A stretch of 64,000 nt of DNA from positions 889,608 to 953,607 of the forward strand of contig CP129495.1 of NCBI GenBank assembly GCA_030584185.1, in the 5' to 3' direction. The notes under the pieces are model-generated. The model was not told the DNA's origin. It made no database searches and saw only the letters and a program-made list of their open reading frames with translations. The position numbers were made by a program, and so were the translations under genes. Below, piece by piece: positions 30,330 to 38,257 of the stretch. This stretch comes from Acidimicrobiia bacterium (GTDB lineage: Bacteria; Actinomycetota; Acidimicrobiia; Spongiisociales; UBA11373). How positions within the stretch are numbered: the stretch's first letter is position 1; each line of letters opens with the position of its first letter.

Positions 30330-30454
30330 GGTTTTCCTGGACTGCGGCGTGAGGGGCGAAATGCCCTGCGGTCAGTCCGGGGCACTCGGTGTCCTACGGG
30401 GGCGCGCTGAGCCTGACGCCGGGCGACCTGCGCGTCGACGGCTCCTCGCGCTCT

Positions 30455-30755
30455 TGCCCCCCTACCGGCTTCGCCGTGCTCCCCCCTGCGGGGGGAGGAA
30501 AGACGAACTTCCTCCCGGTGTCCCCTTACTCCCCCCGCGAGGAGGAAGAACGCGGATGCCTGCAGGGCCGACGGCGCCGTTGCCTCCCCCGGAGGGGGAG
30601 GTGGCCCGGAGGGCCGGAGGGGGCACGAGCGCGACACAGGTCTCCCAAGATCTGCCCCCCTCCCGGCTTCGCCGTGCTCCCCCCTGCGGGGGGAGGAATG
30701 ACGAACTCCCTCCCGGCTTCGCCGTACTCCCCCCTGCGGGGGGAGGAGAGAACCG
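30455..30755. repeat. Cluster of REPIN-like palindromic repeats, copy 3
   Basis: The gene-free stretch 30318-30805 is mostly this cluster: a right module at 30455-30500 (CCCCCCTACCGGCTTCGCCG then CCCCCCTGCGGGGGGAGG), a variant right module at about 30509-30550, a complete left+right unit at about 30583-30697 with spacer GCGACACAGGTCTC, and another right module at 30708-30752. CCCCTGCGGGG and GGCCCGGAGGGCC are hairpins. Part of the cluster is open in several reading frames, but none looks like protein. Confidence 0.75.
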
Positions 30756-30805
30756 GCATGTCCCCATCCAGGCTGCCGCCGTCGGTGAGGTGCCGGTGGT
30801 GTTGC

Positions 30806-31894
30806 TCATCCCTCTTCTCGCCGACCGTTCCCCCGGGTCAGATCGAACAACAGCACTGCCGGCTTGGCGGTGAGCTTCACGAACTCGACGAGACCCCTGC
30901 CCACGAGCCCGGGAACGGCGCCCAGGCGCGGTCCGCCGATGAAGCCGCGACGCCCGAAGTACGCCCACAGTCCCACCGCCACCAGGACCATCAGACCCAG
31001 GACCGCCGGGTACGCCCACCGCCACTGCAACTCGGGCATGTGGGCGAAGTTCATCCCGTACACGCCGGCGATCAGCGACAGCGGGAGCACGATGGCGGCG
31101 AAGACGGTGAGCACCTTCATCACCTCGTTGGCCCGCTCCGCCATCGTCCCCCGGTAGGCCTCCAGTGCGCTGCCCAGCAGCATGCGGGCACCCTCCAGGA
31201 TCTCGGTGAGGCGGGCGTGATCGTCTGCCACGTGGGCGAGACGCCGTCGCGCCGGCTTGCCGATTCCGGGCAGTGACTCGCGCACCAGGGTGCGCAGAGC
31301 GTCGCGCTGCGACAGCGTGATCTGTCGAACCGTCTGGGCGTCGCGCCGAAGAGCGAGGACGTCGGCCGGCACGCCCGGATCGCCGAGCACGGCCCGGTCC
31401 TCCAGTTCGGCTATCCGTTCCTCCAGCCCGTCCACCAGGGGAAGGTATCGAGCCGCCCCCACCTCGGCCATCCTCGCCCACAACAGGTCCGGACCAGCCC
31501 CGGCGAGAACTCCCGGTTGGAGGACGAACTGGCGGCCCCAGGCGAACGACGGCAGATCCTCACGGTGGAACGTCACCAACAGGCCGTCGCCCAGGAAGGC
31601 GTCGTGCTCCACGACCGCCAGCCGTTCCGCCTCTCGTGCCGAGAGGGCATGGCCGACGACCAACGTGTAGTCGGGGTGCTCTCCCACCTTGGGGAACTTG
31701 GACCAGTCGAGGACGTCCTCGACGTCGAGTGGGTCGAAGCCGAGAGTGGCGCCGATCTCTTCGACATCCTCGTGCGTGAAGTCGTAGACGTCGAGCCAGA
31801 GCCAGCCGCCGGCAGCCCGCACCTGGGCCAGGTCGGTGGCCGTCACCTCGACTGCCGTCTCGGCCCCGGGGGCTGAGTGGAACAGGTGCTGCAC
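30806..31894 (-). CDS. corA: CorA-family divalent cation channel
   Basis: The 362-residue protein has the CorA layout: soluble N-terminal domain (residues 1-250) with LGFDPLDVEDVLDWSKFPKV, a long helix, then two helices at about 262-282 and 290-310 with the selectivity signature YGMNF (Gly-Met-Asn at 280-282) and the following MPE loop. It forms a pentameric Mg2+ (or Co2+/Ni2+) channel in the cytoplasmic membrane. A C-terminal extension of about 50 residues is longer than usual, as in some actinobacterial members. GTG at 31894 follows GATAAT by 6 nt (leaderless). A cluster of REPIN-like repeats lies beyond its 3' end. Confidence 0.9.
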   Translation of the reverse strand: MQHLFHSAPGAETAVEVTATDLAQVRAAGGWLWLDVYDFTHEDVEEIGATLGFDPLDVEDVLDWSKFPKVGEHPDYTLVVGHALSAREAERLAVVEHDAFLGDGLLVTFHREDLPSFAWGRQFVLQPGVLAGAGPDLLWARMAEVGAARYLPLVDGLEERIAELEDRAVLGDPGVPADVLALRRDAQTVRQITLSQRDALRTLVRESLPGIGKPARRRLAHVADDHARLTEILEGARMLLGSALEAYRGTMAERANEVMKVLTVFAAIVLPLSLIAGVYGMNFAHMPELQWRWAYPAVLGLMVLVAVGLWAYFGRRGFIGGPRLGAVPGLVGRGLVEFVKLTAKPAVLLFDLTRGNGRREEG

Positions 31895-31900
31895 AGGTCG

Positions 31901-31906
31901 ATTATC
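31901..31906 (-). promoter_or_regulatory. -10 hexamer of the corA gene
   Basis: GATAAT on the minus strand with a 6-nt spacer to the GTG at 31894. Confidence 0.45.
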
Positions 31907-31944
31907 GGCCTGATCGGCCTCGGTGCCCGGTATTGCCGACGCGA

Positions 31945-31970
31945 TGGCGGGGCCCCGAAGGGCCCCGCCA
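31945..31970. terminator. Hairpin terminator of the fasciclin gene
   Basis: TGGCGGGGCCC, loop CGAA, GGGCCCCGCCA: an 11-bp perfect stem located 23 nt past the 3' end of the minus-strand fasciclin gene. It shares the GGGCCC-CGAA-GGGCCC core with the hairpin at 294. Confidence 0.65.
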
Positions 31971-31992
31971 CCAGCAGCCTGCCGAGGGAGGG

Positions 31993-32967
31993 TTACGGCA
32001 GGAGGACTGCGTCGATGACGTGGATGACGCCGTTGGAGGCGGCGATGTCCACGGTGACGACCTTGACCGAACCGTTGAGGATCACCTCGCCGTCGACGAC
32101 CTCGATGGTGATCTCAGAGCCCTGAACGGTGGCCGCCGAGTCCAGGCCGACCACGACGTCGCTGGTCACGGCGCCGGAGACGACGTGGTACAGCAGGATG
32201 TCGGTGAGGGAAGGGATGTCGGCGAGCAACGCCTCGATGGTCCCTTCGGGGAGCATGGCGAAGGCGTCGTCGGTGGGGGCGAACACGGTGAACGGCCCCT
32301 CACCCTGGAGGGTCTCGGTCAGTCCGGCAGCCTCGACTGCGGTGAGCAGCGTGGCGAACGAACCCGCCGCCTCGGCCGTCTCCACGATGTCCATCGCCTC
32401 GGCCGGGGGCGCCGGCGGCAGGAGGACTGCGTCGATGACGTGGATGACGCCGTTGGAGGCGGCGATGTCCACGGTGACGACCTTGACCGAACCGTTGAGG
32501 ATCACCTCGCCGTCGACGACCTCGATGGTGATCTCAGAGCCCTGAACGGTGGCCGCCGAGTCCAGGCCGACCACGACGTCGCTGGTCACGGCGCCGGAGA
32601 CGACGTGGTACAGCAGGATGTCGGTGAGGGAAGGGATGTCGGCGAGCAACGCCTCGATGGTCCCTTCGGGGAGCATGGCGAAGGCGTCGTCGGTGGGGGC
32701 GAACACGGTGAACGGCCCCTCACCCTGGAGGGTCTCGGTCAGTCCGGCAGCCTCGACTGCGGTGAGCAGCGTGGCGAACGAACCCGCCGCCTCGGCCGTC
32801 TCCACGATGTCCATCGCCTCGGGCATCGGGGCGGTGGTGGTGGTAGTCGCCACCGTGGTGGTCGGCGCGGCCGTCGTGGTCGTCGTCGCGTCGTCGTCGC
32901 CGCATGCGGCCACGACCAGAGTGAAAGCGGCCGCCACCAGGGCGATCCGGCTCAAACGGTTGAACAT
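31993..32967 (-). CDS. Lipoprotein with two identical fasciclin (FAS1) domains
   Basis: The 324-residue protein begins with a lipoprotein signal (LVVAAC with Cys at residue 22), a Thr-rich linker (residues 28-47) and two FAS1 domains (about 49-186 and 190-324). Each has the FAS1 H1 and H2 boxes: [19 protein letters not shown] and [13 protein letters not shown], with the YH pair in LLYHVVSG between. The two domains are identical in amino acid and DNA sequence, apart from the linker. FAS1 domains mediate adhesion at the cell surface. A GGAAG ribosome site precedes the ATG at 32967. It is divergent from the PQQ-type dehydrogenase and followed by a strong terminator. Confidence 0.9.
   Translation of the reverse strand: MFNRLSRIALVAAAFTLVVAACGDDDATTTTTAAPTTTVATTTTTAPMPEAMDIVETAEAAGSFATLLTAVEAAGLTETLQGEGPFTVFAPTDDAFAMLPEGTIEALLADIPSLTDILLYHVVSGAVTSDVVVGLDSAATVQGSEITIEVVDGEVILNGSVKVVTVDIAASNGVIHVIDAVLLPPAPPAEAMDIVETAEAAGSFATLLTAVEAAGLTETLQGEGPFTVFAPTDDAFAMLPEGTIEALLADIPSLTDILLYHVVSGAVTSDVVVGLDSAATVQGSEITIEVVDGEVILNGSVKVVTVDIAASNGVIHVIDAVLLP
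31996..32822. repeat. Perfect 407-bp tandem duplication
   Basis: Positions 31996-32402 and 32416-32822 are identical, offset 420 bp (140 codons), so the frame is kept. Only a 13-bp linker (32403-32415) and the flanks differ. The copies encode the two FAS1 domains of the lipoprotein. Confidence 0.95.
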
Positions 32968-33011
32968 GCATCTTCCTTTCGGTTCGACCCCATCCAGGAA
33001 GGACGGGGTGA

Positions 33012-33023
33012 TTTAGTGCTAAA
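33012..33023. promoter_or_regulatory. Palindrome TTTAGTGCTAAA in a divergent promoter region
   Basis: TTTAG and CTAAA flank TG in the 100-nt space between the fasciclin gene (start 32967, minus) and the PQQ-type dehydrogenase (start 33068, plus). It may be an operator shared by both genes. It also supplies TAG-type -10-like sequence on the minus strand. Confidence 0.3.
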
Positions 33024-33067
33024 GAACCAATCACGCCCGATTCCTATTCCCGAAGCCGAAGGAATCC

Positions 33068-34444
33068 GTGGCCGGTCTGCCATCCTTCACCGGGATGACC
33101 GGCGCACCCCCACCCCACCGACCGGCTTCTGCCACCTCCCGACCTGCAGCCGGAGGGCGACTCGGGCCGAACCTCCCCTACCTCCTGGTGACCGTCATCG
33201 CCGGGAGCGCCCTGACCGGCTATCTGTTGTTCGCAGAGCCCTTCACCGACGGCCCGGGGACGACATCGAGCCTGATTGCCGTTTCGACTACTGGCACCCC
33301 GGAAACCACACTCCCGGGCGCGCCGTCCACGACCACTCAGGGGACTGGCACCACCCAGCCCGTGCTCTCGCCTGACGCCGGGCCTCTTCAGGGCCTGGCT
33401 CTGCAGACCCTGGCCACAGGGATCCCGTTCCCAGTGTTCGCCGCCTCGATTCCCGGAGACCAGCGGGTCTTCGTCCTGGAGCGACAGGGCCGGGTACGTC
33501 TGATCGACCCCGATCTCGGCCTGCTCGAGACGCCGTACCTCAACCTGCTCGACCGCGTCGGATCCGGGGGCATCGAGAACGGACTGCTCGGCATGGCGTT
33601 CCACCCTGACTTCGCAGCCAACGGAAGGCTCTTCGTCTACTACACGGACGCTTCGCTCAACTCGAAGGTCTCCGAGTTCCAGGCGGACGGAGTCGACACA
33701 CCCACGGTGAGCGCATCCACCGAGCGCGTGATCCTCGAGGTTCCCCAGAGCGGAATCCGTCACCGGGCGGGAATGCTGCAGTTCGGACCCGATGGGTACC
33801 TCTACATCGCTCTCGGTGACGGGGGTATGGGAGATCACGCCGCCCAGGACCTGACGACCCATCAGGGGAGCATCCTGCGAATCGATATCGACTCGGGCGA
33901 TCCGTACGCCATCCCCGCGGACAACCCGTTTGCCGCGGGCGGGGGTCTGGCCGAGATCTGGGCATACGGGCTACGCAATCCGTGGAGGTTCTCAATCGAT
34001 GACGGCCTCATCTACATCGGTGACGTCGGCCAGTCGGAGTGGGAGGAGATCAATGTGCAGCCACTCACCTCGGCAGGGCTCGACTACGGCTGGCCCAATT
34101 TCGAGGGAACCTCCTGCTACAAGCCAACCGACGGGTGCGAGATGACCGGCTGGGTGGCACCGACACTGGCCTACACCCACGAGGAGGGCTGCTCGGTGAC
34201 CGGTGGTTACGTCTACCGGGGAGTGTCCATCCCCGAGCTGGGTGGCCACTACTTCTACGCCGACTGGTGCAACGGCTGGATCCGCTCTTTCCGTTACGAA
34301 GGCGGCGAAGCACTCGACCAGCAGGACTGGTCCGAGGACCTCGACGGTGCCGGACAGGTGTCGAGCTTCGGCATCGACGGCAGCGGCGAGCTGCTGGTGG
34401 TCGACTCCAACGGGAGCGTGCACCGGGTGGTGGCGGAGAGATAG
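33068..34444 (+). CDS. Membrane-anchored PQQ-dependent sugar dehydrogenase
   Basis: The 458-residue protein has an N-terminal anchor (LPYLLVTVIAGSALTGYLLFA, residues about 36-56), a Thr/Ser/Pro-rich linker and a six-bladed beta-propeller of the soluble glucose/sorbosone dehydrogenase family (about 108-458). Signatures include ENGLLGMAFHPDFAANGRLFVYYTD, IRHRAGMLQFGPDGYLYIALGDGG, AYGLRNPWRFS and DVGQSEWEEIN. Enzymes of this family oxidise sugars outside the membrane with PQQ; some relatives lack activity and bind other ligands. GTG at 33068 has AAGGA at good spacing; ATG at 33095 is an alternative. It is divergent from the fasciclin gene. Confidence 0.88.
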   Translation: MAGLPSFTGMTGAPPPHRPASATSRPAAGGRLGPNLPYLLVTVIAGSALTGYLLFAEPFTDGPGTTSSLIAVSTTGTPETTLPGAPSTTTQGTGTTQPVLSPDAGPLQGLALQTLATGIPFPVFAASIPGDQRVFVLERQGRVRLIDPDLGLLETPYLNLLDRVGSGGIENGLLGMAFHPDFAANGRLFVYYTDASLNSKVSEFQADGVDTPTVSASTERVILEVPQSGIRHRAGMLQFGPDGYLYIALGDGGMGDHAAQDLTTHQGSILRIDIDSGDPYAIPADNPFAAGGGLAEIWAYGLRNPWRFSIDDGLIYIGDVGQSEWEEINVQPLTSAGLDYGWPNFEGTSCYKPTDGCEMTGWVAPTLAYTHEEGCSVTGGYVYRGVSIPELGGHYFYADWCNGWIRSFRYEGGEALDQQDWSEDLDGAGQVSSFGIDGSGELLVVDSNGSVHRVVAER

Positions 34445-34464
34445 CGGAGCGCGGATTTCCACCG

Positions 34465-34594
34465 TCCCCCAAGTGAGGTGGCCCGCAGGGCCGGAGGGGC
34501 AATACGCCACAGGGCCCACATCGAGGCCGATACACGACCCGGGTTGCGTCTGCCCCCCTCCCGGCTCCGCCGTACTCCCCCTCGGGGGGAGGAA
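34465..34594. repeat. REPIN-like palindromic repeat, copy 4
   Basis: Left module GAGGTGGCCCGCAGGGCCGGAGGGGC, a longer spacer than in other copies (about 48 nt, with CGCCACAGGG), and right module TGCCCCCCTCCCGGCTCCGCCG followed by CTCCCCCTCGGGGGGAGGA. It lies between convergent genes ending at 34444 and 34641. Confidence 0.7.
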
Positions 34595-34640
34595 AGACCG
34601 GCCCCCCGACCCGGCTTCGGGGTACTACCTGGATGCTCGG

Positions 34641-35780
34641 TCAGACCGGGAGGCCGAGGCTGCGAGCGATGATCAGCCGCTGGATCTCCGAGGTCCCCTC
34701 CCCGATCTCCAGCACCTTGGCGTCCCGGTAGAGCCGGGCCACCGGCGAGTCGTCCATGAACCCGGCGCCACCGAACACCTGGGTGGCGGTTCGCGTCGCC
34801 CGTACCGCCGCCTCCGAGGCGAACAGCTTGGCCTGAGCGGCCTCGCGGTGAAACGGCCGGCCGGCGTCGCGCAGCCAGGCGGCCCGCATGGTGAGCAGAC
34901 GGGACGCGTCGACGTCGACCTGCAGGTCCGCCAGGGGGAAGGCCACGCCCTGGTTGGCGCCGATCGGCCGGCCGAAGGCGGTGCGCTCCCCGGCGTAGGC
35001 CAGGGCGTGGTCCAGGCATGCCTGGGCGACTCCGACCGACATGGCGGCCACCGCGACCCGTCCCTCGTCGAGGATGGCGAGAAACTGCGACAGCCCCCGC
35101 CCCCTGTCACCGAGCAGGTTCTCGGCGGGCACCCGACACTCCTCGAGCCTGATCCCGTGGGTGTCCGAGGCGCGCCAGCCCATCTTGCGATAGCCCGGCT
35201 CCACGATCAGCCCCGACGTGCCCGCAGGCACCAGGATCGTCGAGATGCCCTCGTCGCCGGTGCGGGCGGTGATCGTCACCAGCGAGGTGATGGGGGTCCC
35301 CGAGTTGGTGATGAACGACTTCGCCCCGTCGATCACCCACTCATCGCCATCGAGCCGGGCCCGGGTCCGGGTGGCTCCCGCGTCGGAGCCGGCGTCGGGT
35401 TCGGTGAGCCCGAATGCGGCCAAGGCACGCCCGGCAGTCAGATCCGGTAGCCACCGCCGCTTCTGCTCGTCGGTGCCGTAGTGATGGATTGGGGTGGCCC
35501 CCAGGCTCACCGCCGCCTCCAGGGTGATCGCCAGCGACGAGTCCGCCCTGGCTATCTCCTCGACCGCCACACAGAAGGTCGCCAGGTCGGACCCGGCTCC
35601 CCCGTGTTCCTCGGCGAAGGGGATGCCGAACAGCCCGAGCTCGCCCATGGCTCGTACCGTCGCCAGCGGGAACTCACCGGTGCGGTCCCACTCGGCAGCA
35701 TGCGGGGTGATCTCGGCGGCTGCGAACTCGCGCACCACCCGCCGCAGCGTCTCCTGCTCCTCGGTCGGCTCGAAATCCAC
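34641..35780 (-). CDS. Acyl-CoA dehydrogenase
   Basis: The 379-residue flavoenzyme follows the short/medium-chain ACAD layout: N-terminal helices (1-115), beta domain with FGLTEPDAGSDAG (123-135, FAD/substrate contacts) and WVIDGAKSFITNSG, C-terminal helices with TAFGRPIGANQG, QVFGGAGFMDD and IGEGTSEIQRLIIARSL, where Glu361 is the expected catalytic base. It oxidises acyl-CoA to the 2-enoyl-CoA and passes electrons to ETF. GTG at 35780 has a GGAGGT ribosome site. No other beta-oxidation gene is adjacent, though an SDR of the hydroxyacyl-CoA type and a thioesterase lie elsewhere in the window. Confidence 0.93.
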   Translation of the reverse strand: MDFEPTEEQETLRRVVREFAAAEITPHAAEWDRTGEFPLATVRAMGELGLFGIPFAEEHGGAGSDLATFCVAVEEIARADSSLAITLEAAVSLGATPIHHYGTDEQKRRWLPDLTAGRALAAFGLTEPDAGSDAGATRTRARLDGDEWVIDGAKSFITNSGTPITSLVTITARTGDEGISTILVPAGTSGLIVEPGYRKMGWRASDTHGIRLEECRVPAENLLGDRGRGLSQFLAILDEGRVAVAAMSVGVAQACLDHALAYAGERTAFGRPIGANQGVAFPLADLQVDVDASRLLTMRAAWLRDAGRPFHREAAQAKLFASEAAVRATRTATQVFGGAGFMDDSPVARLYRDAKVLEIGEGTSEIQRLIIARSLGLPV

Positions 35781-35874
35781 GAAACCTCCATCCGGCTAGG
35801 AGGAGAGGCTATCCCAACCCAGGATGCCACCCGTCGGCGGGGACCGCCGCCACCCGTTCTAGCGTTGCGAAGTC

Positions 35875-36765
35875 GTGATCCGTCTCATCGGCCTGGCCGG
35901 CACCATCACCATCTCCTTCTCGGCGATCTTCGTCAGGCTCGCCGACGTCGCACCGACCACGGCCGCCTTCTTCCGGGTCGGATACGCCGTCCCGGTCCTG
36001 TTCTTGATCCACCGGTTCGTGTCGGACGGCCGCAGCCGCCGGCAACGGCTGATGGCGTTCGGCGCCGGCGCGTTCTTCGCCGCCGACCTGATCAGCTGGC
36101 ACCTGTCGATCCGCTACATCGGCGCCGGCCTCTCCACCGTCGTGGCCAACTCCCAGGTGCTGTGGGTGGGCATCCTCGCCTGGATCCTCCTCGGCGAGAA
36201 GCCGACCAGGGCGTCTTTCGCCGTGGTTCCCCTGATGTTGATCGGCATCACCCTGATCGGCGGGCTCGGGCGCGACGACGCCTACGGCGTCAACCCGGGG
36301 TTGGGGGCGGTGCTCGCCCTGGTCGCCGGGCTCTGTTACGCAGGGTTCCTCATGATGCTGCGCTCGTCCAATCGGGGGATGGCGCATCCGTCCGGCCCAC
36401 TGCTCGACGCCAGCTTCAGTGCCAGCCTGATCCTTCTGGTGGTGTCACCGCTCGACTCGGGCTTCGACCTGGCCTTTTCCTGGCCGGCGCACGGCTGGCT
36501 GCTCGCCCTGGGGGTCGTCATCCAGGTGGGCGGGTGGATCATGATCACCGCCACCCTCCCCAGGCTCCCCGCCCTGGAGACCTCGGTGATGCTGCTGCTG
36601 CAGCCTGCGCTGACCGTGATATGGGCGGGAATCATCTTCACCGAGGACCTCTCCTGGGTGCAGTGGTCCGGGGTCGTCCTGGTGATGGGAGGCATCCTCG
36701 CCTCGGCCCTGGCCGGAGCGGCCCAGATCAGACGAGCGGGCGCAGCCAGGGCCCCAGCCGGCTGA
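35875..36765 (+). CDS. EamA/DMT-family transporter
   Basis: The 296-residue protein has ten helices in two EamA repeats (residues about 1-130 and 145-285). The first repeat starts LIGLAGTITISFSAIFVRLADVAPTTAAFFRVGYAVPVLF, including the FxRxG pattern; the second ends PRLPALETSVMLLLQPALTVIWAGIIFTEDLSWVQWSGVVLVMGGI, the common 'LxPvxa.l.g..flgE.l' block. It exports or imports a small metabolite by ion exchange; the substrate is unknown. GTG at 35875 with TAGCGT 9 nt upstream. Its 3' end overlaps the convergent gene at 36728 by 38 nt. Confidence 0.88.
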   Translation: MIRLIGLAGTITISFSAIFVRLADVAPTTAAFFRVGYAVPVLFLIHRFVSDGRSRRQRLMAFGAGAFFAADLISWHLSIRYIGAGLSTVVANSQVLWVGILAWILLGEKPTRASFAVVPLMLIGITLIGGLGRDDAYGVNPGLGAVLALVAGLCYAGFLMMLRSSNRGMAHPSGPLLDASFSASLILLVVSPLDSGFDLAFSWPAHGWLLALGVVIQVGGWIMITATLPRLPALETSVMLLLQPALTVIWAGIIFTEDLSWVQWSGVVLVMGGILASALAGAAQIRRAGAARAPAG

Positions 36766-37435
36766 AGAACCGCGATCTCGGTTCCACCGCGTCCGCCCCC
36801 AGGCTACGCGCCCGGATCATGGCCAGGTCGTCGACATGGGGACCGAAGGCAAGGACCTTCACACCTGTGGCGGCGAGATCGGCGATCACCGTGCCGGCGT
36901 CTGGGTGCTCCAGATCGACGACCGCCTGGCGGGAGGTTTCGGCACCCGCCGTCGGGAGCCGCACCACCCGATAGCCGACGCTTCCGGCGATCCCCTCGAT
37001 TCGTTCCAGATCGAGCAGATTCGAAGCCAGGGCCAACAGCACCGGCCTGACTCCGGCCGCCTTGGCGGCACCCCAGGCGGCGTGGGCACTCCAGGCCTCA
37101 TCACCGAGAGCCTGCGACGACGCCGGGGCAAGGTCGTAGGAGTCACCGGGGAGGGCGGCGACGGCGGCCTGATCACGATCCGGCTCCACCACTCCCGCCG
37201 CGGCCAACGCACGATTCGGCCCCTCCATCGCCTCCTGGAGCACCTCCAGAGGGCCGCGCCGCTGCGCGGCGAAGGGCAGCACCAGGAGCTCGGAGAGGGC
37301 GGCATCGAGGCGCTCCACCGCAGACTCCACCGCTCCCGGGATCGGAGGCCACTCTCGAGTGGCAAGCAGACCCTCCAGGTAGGGGCGAAAGGCATCGAGG
37401 AATGCCCGATGCAGTTCGGCGGCGACTCCATCCAC
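36728..37435 (-). CDS. Unknown protein with receiver-like C-terminal domain
   Basis: The 235-residue protein has a helical N-terminal half (residues 1-110) and a C-terminal alpha/beta half with RPVLLALASNLLDLERIEGIAGSVGYRVVRL, then AVVDLEHPDAGTVIADLAATGVKVLAFGPHVDDLAMIRARSLGADAVEPRSRF. This is the layout of response-regulator receiver folds, with Asp in VVDL at the phospho-acceptor position, but the acidic pair and switch residues of true receivers are not clear, so it may be a pseudo-receiver. GTG at 37435 follows TACGCT by 6 nt. It overlaps the EamA gene end to end. Function unknown. Confidence 0.7.
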   Translation of the reverse strand: MDGVAAELHRAFLDAFRPYLEGLLATREWPPIPGAVESAVERLDAALSELLVLPFAAQRRGPLEVLQEAMEGPNRALAAAGVVEPDRDQAAVAALPGDSYDLAPASSQALGDEAWSAHAAWGAAKAAGVRPVLLALASNLLDLERIEGIAGSVGYRVVRLPTAGAETSRQAVVDLEHPDAGTVIADLAATGVKVLAFGPHVDDLAMIRARSLGADAVEPRSRFFSRLGPWLRPLV

Positions 37436-37441
37436 GCCGGG

Positions 37442-37447
37442 AGCGTA
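37442..37447 (-). promoter_or_regulatory. -10 hexamer of the receiver-like gene
   Basis: TACGCT on the minus strand with a 6-nt spacer to the GTG at 37435. A plus-strand hexamer TAGAGT for the LppM gene lies about 30 nt away, giving a compact divergent promoter. Confidence 0.45.
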
Positions 37448-37510
37448 GGCGACATGGCGTCGCCACCCTGCCAGGTAGAGTCAGCCGCACACGACAAGAA
37501 GGGGTTTCTG

Positions 37511-38257
37511 ATGCGTCGATTGATGGTCGTGGCGTCGCTGCTGGCATTGGTCGCGGCCGCCTGCAAGATCGAGACGAATTTCGGTGTCGCCATCAATGCC
37601 GATGGGACGGGCACGATCGTCGCCGAGGTCGGGTTCGACGAGGAGGCCGCCGGCTTCTTCCTCGAGGGCGACACCGATCCGTTCGAGGGGAACGACCTCT
37701 CGGATTGCCCAGGCGCCCGCACCAGCGAGGAGACGCGGGGCGACATGACGTTCTACATCATCGAGTGTGACGTCGACGACCTCGCCGAACTCCAGGACGC
37801 CGCTCTCGAAGGCGAGAACTCGCTGCTCTCCGACTTCCAGATCACCGTCACCGACGATCTGATCACGGTGACCGGGTCGGCCTCTGCCGAGGAGAGCCTC
37901 GGTGACGACGTGGAGGGATTCGATCCGGCGACGCTGGAAGACTCCTTCTCGGCGAACCTGCTGATCACCATGCCGGGGCGGATCCTGGAGCACAACGCCG
38001 ACTCCCAGGACGGCAACACGCTCAAGTGGGCGATCCCGATCCTCGGCGGCACGCTCGACGTCAGCGCCTCGTCGGACCCCAAGGGCAGCCCGGCAGGTGG
38101 TGGCGGTGGCGGCATTCCGGTGTGGCTGATCGCCGTGATCGCCGTCGTCGTGCTCGGTGCCGGCTACTGGTTCATGACGCAGAAGAAGGGTGGAGGCGCC
38201 GCCCCGGCTGCCGCCGGTGAAGGCGACTTCCCGCCCCCGCCACCCCCGACCGAGTAA
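37511..38257 (+). CDS. lppM: LppM-like lipoprotein (DUF3153)
   Basis: The 248-residue protein has a lipoprotein signal (LLALVAAAC, Cys at residue 18), followed by KIETNFGVAINADGTGTIVAEVGFDEEA, the start of the LppM/DUF3153 domain, a long beta-rich domain, a Gly-rich linker, one transmembrane helix (GGIPVWLIAVIAVVVLGAGYWFM, about residues 200-221) and a Pro-rich cytosolic tail. It is thus anchored at both ends. Mycobacterial LppM is a surface lipoprotein linked to phagosome traffic; the general role is unknown. ATG at 37511 with AGAAGGGG as ribosome site. A strong hairpin follows 23 nt after the stop. Confidence 0.85.
   Translation: MRRLMVVASLLALVAAACKIETNFGVAINADGTGTIVAEVGFDEEAAGFFLEGDTDPFEGNDLSDCPGARTSEETRGDMTFYIIECDVDDLAELQDAALEGENSLLSDFQITVTDDLITVTGSASAEESLGDDVEGFDPATLEDSFSANLLITMPGRILEHNADSQDGNTLKWAIPILGGTLDVSASSDPKGSPAGGGGGGIPVWLIAVIAVVVLGAGYWFMTQKKGGGAAPAAAGEGDFPPPPPPTE

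Noticed and set aside
30455-30755. Repeat cluster considered as CRISPR or rho-independent terminator series
   Set aside because: No regular spacers; modules are palindromic and recur as single units elsewhere, which fits REPIN-type repeats better.
33012-33023. CIRCE (HrcA) element, because TTAGCACT appears on the minus strand
   Set aside because: The second half-site GAGTGCTAA at 9-nt spacing is missing, and neighbouring genes are not heat-shock genes.
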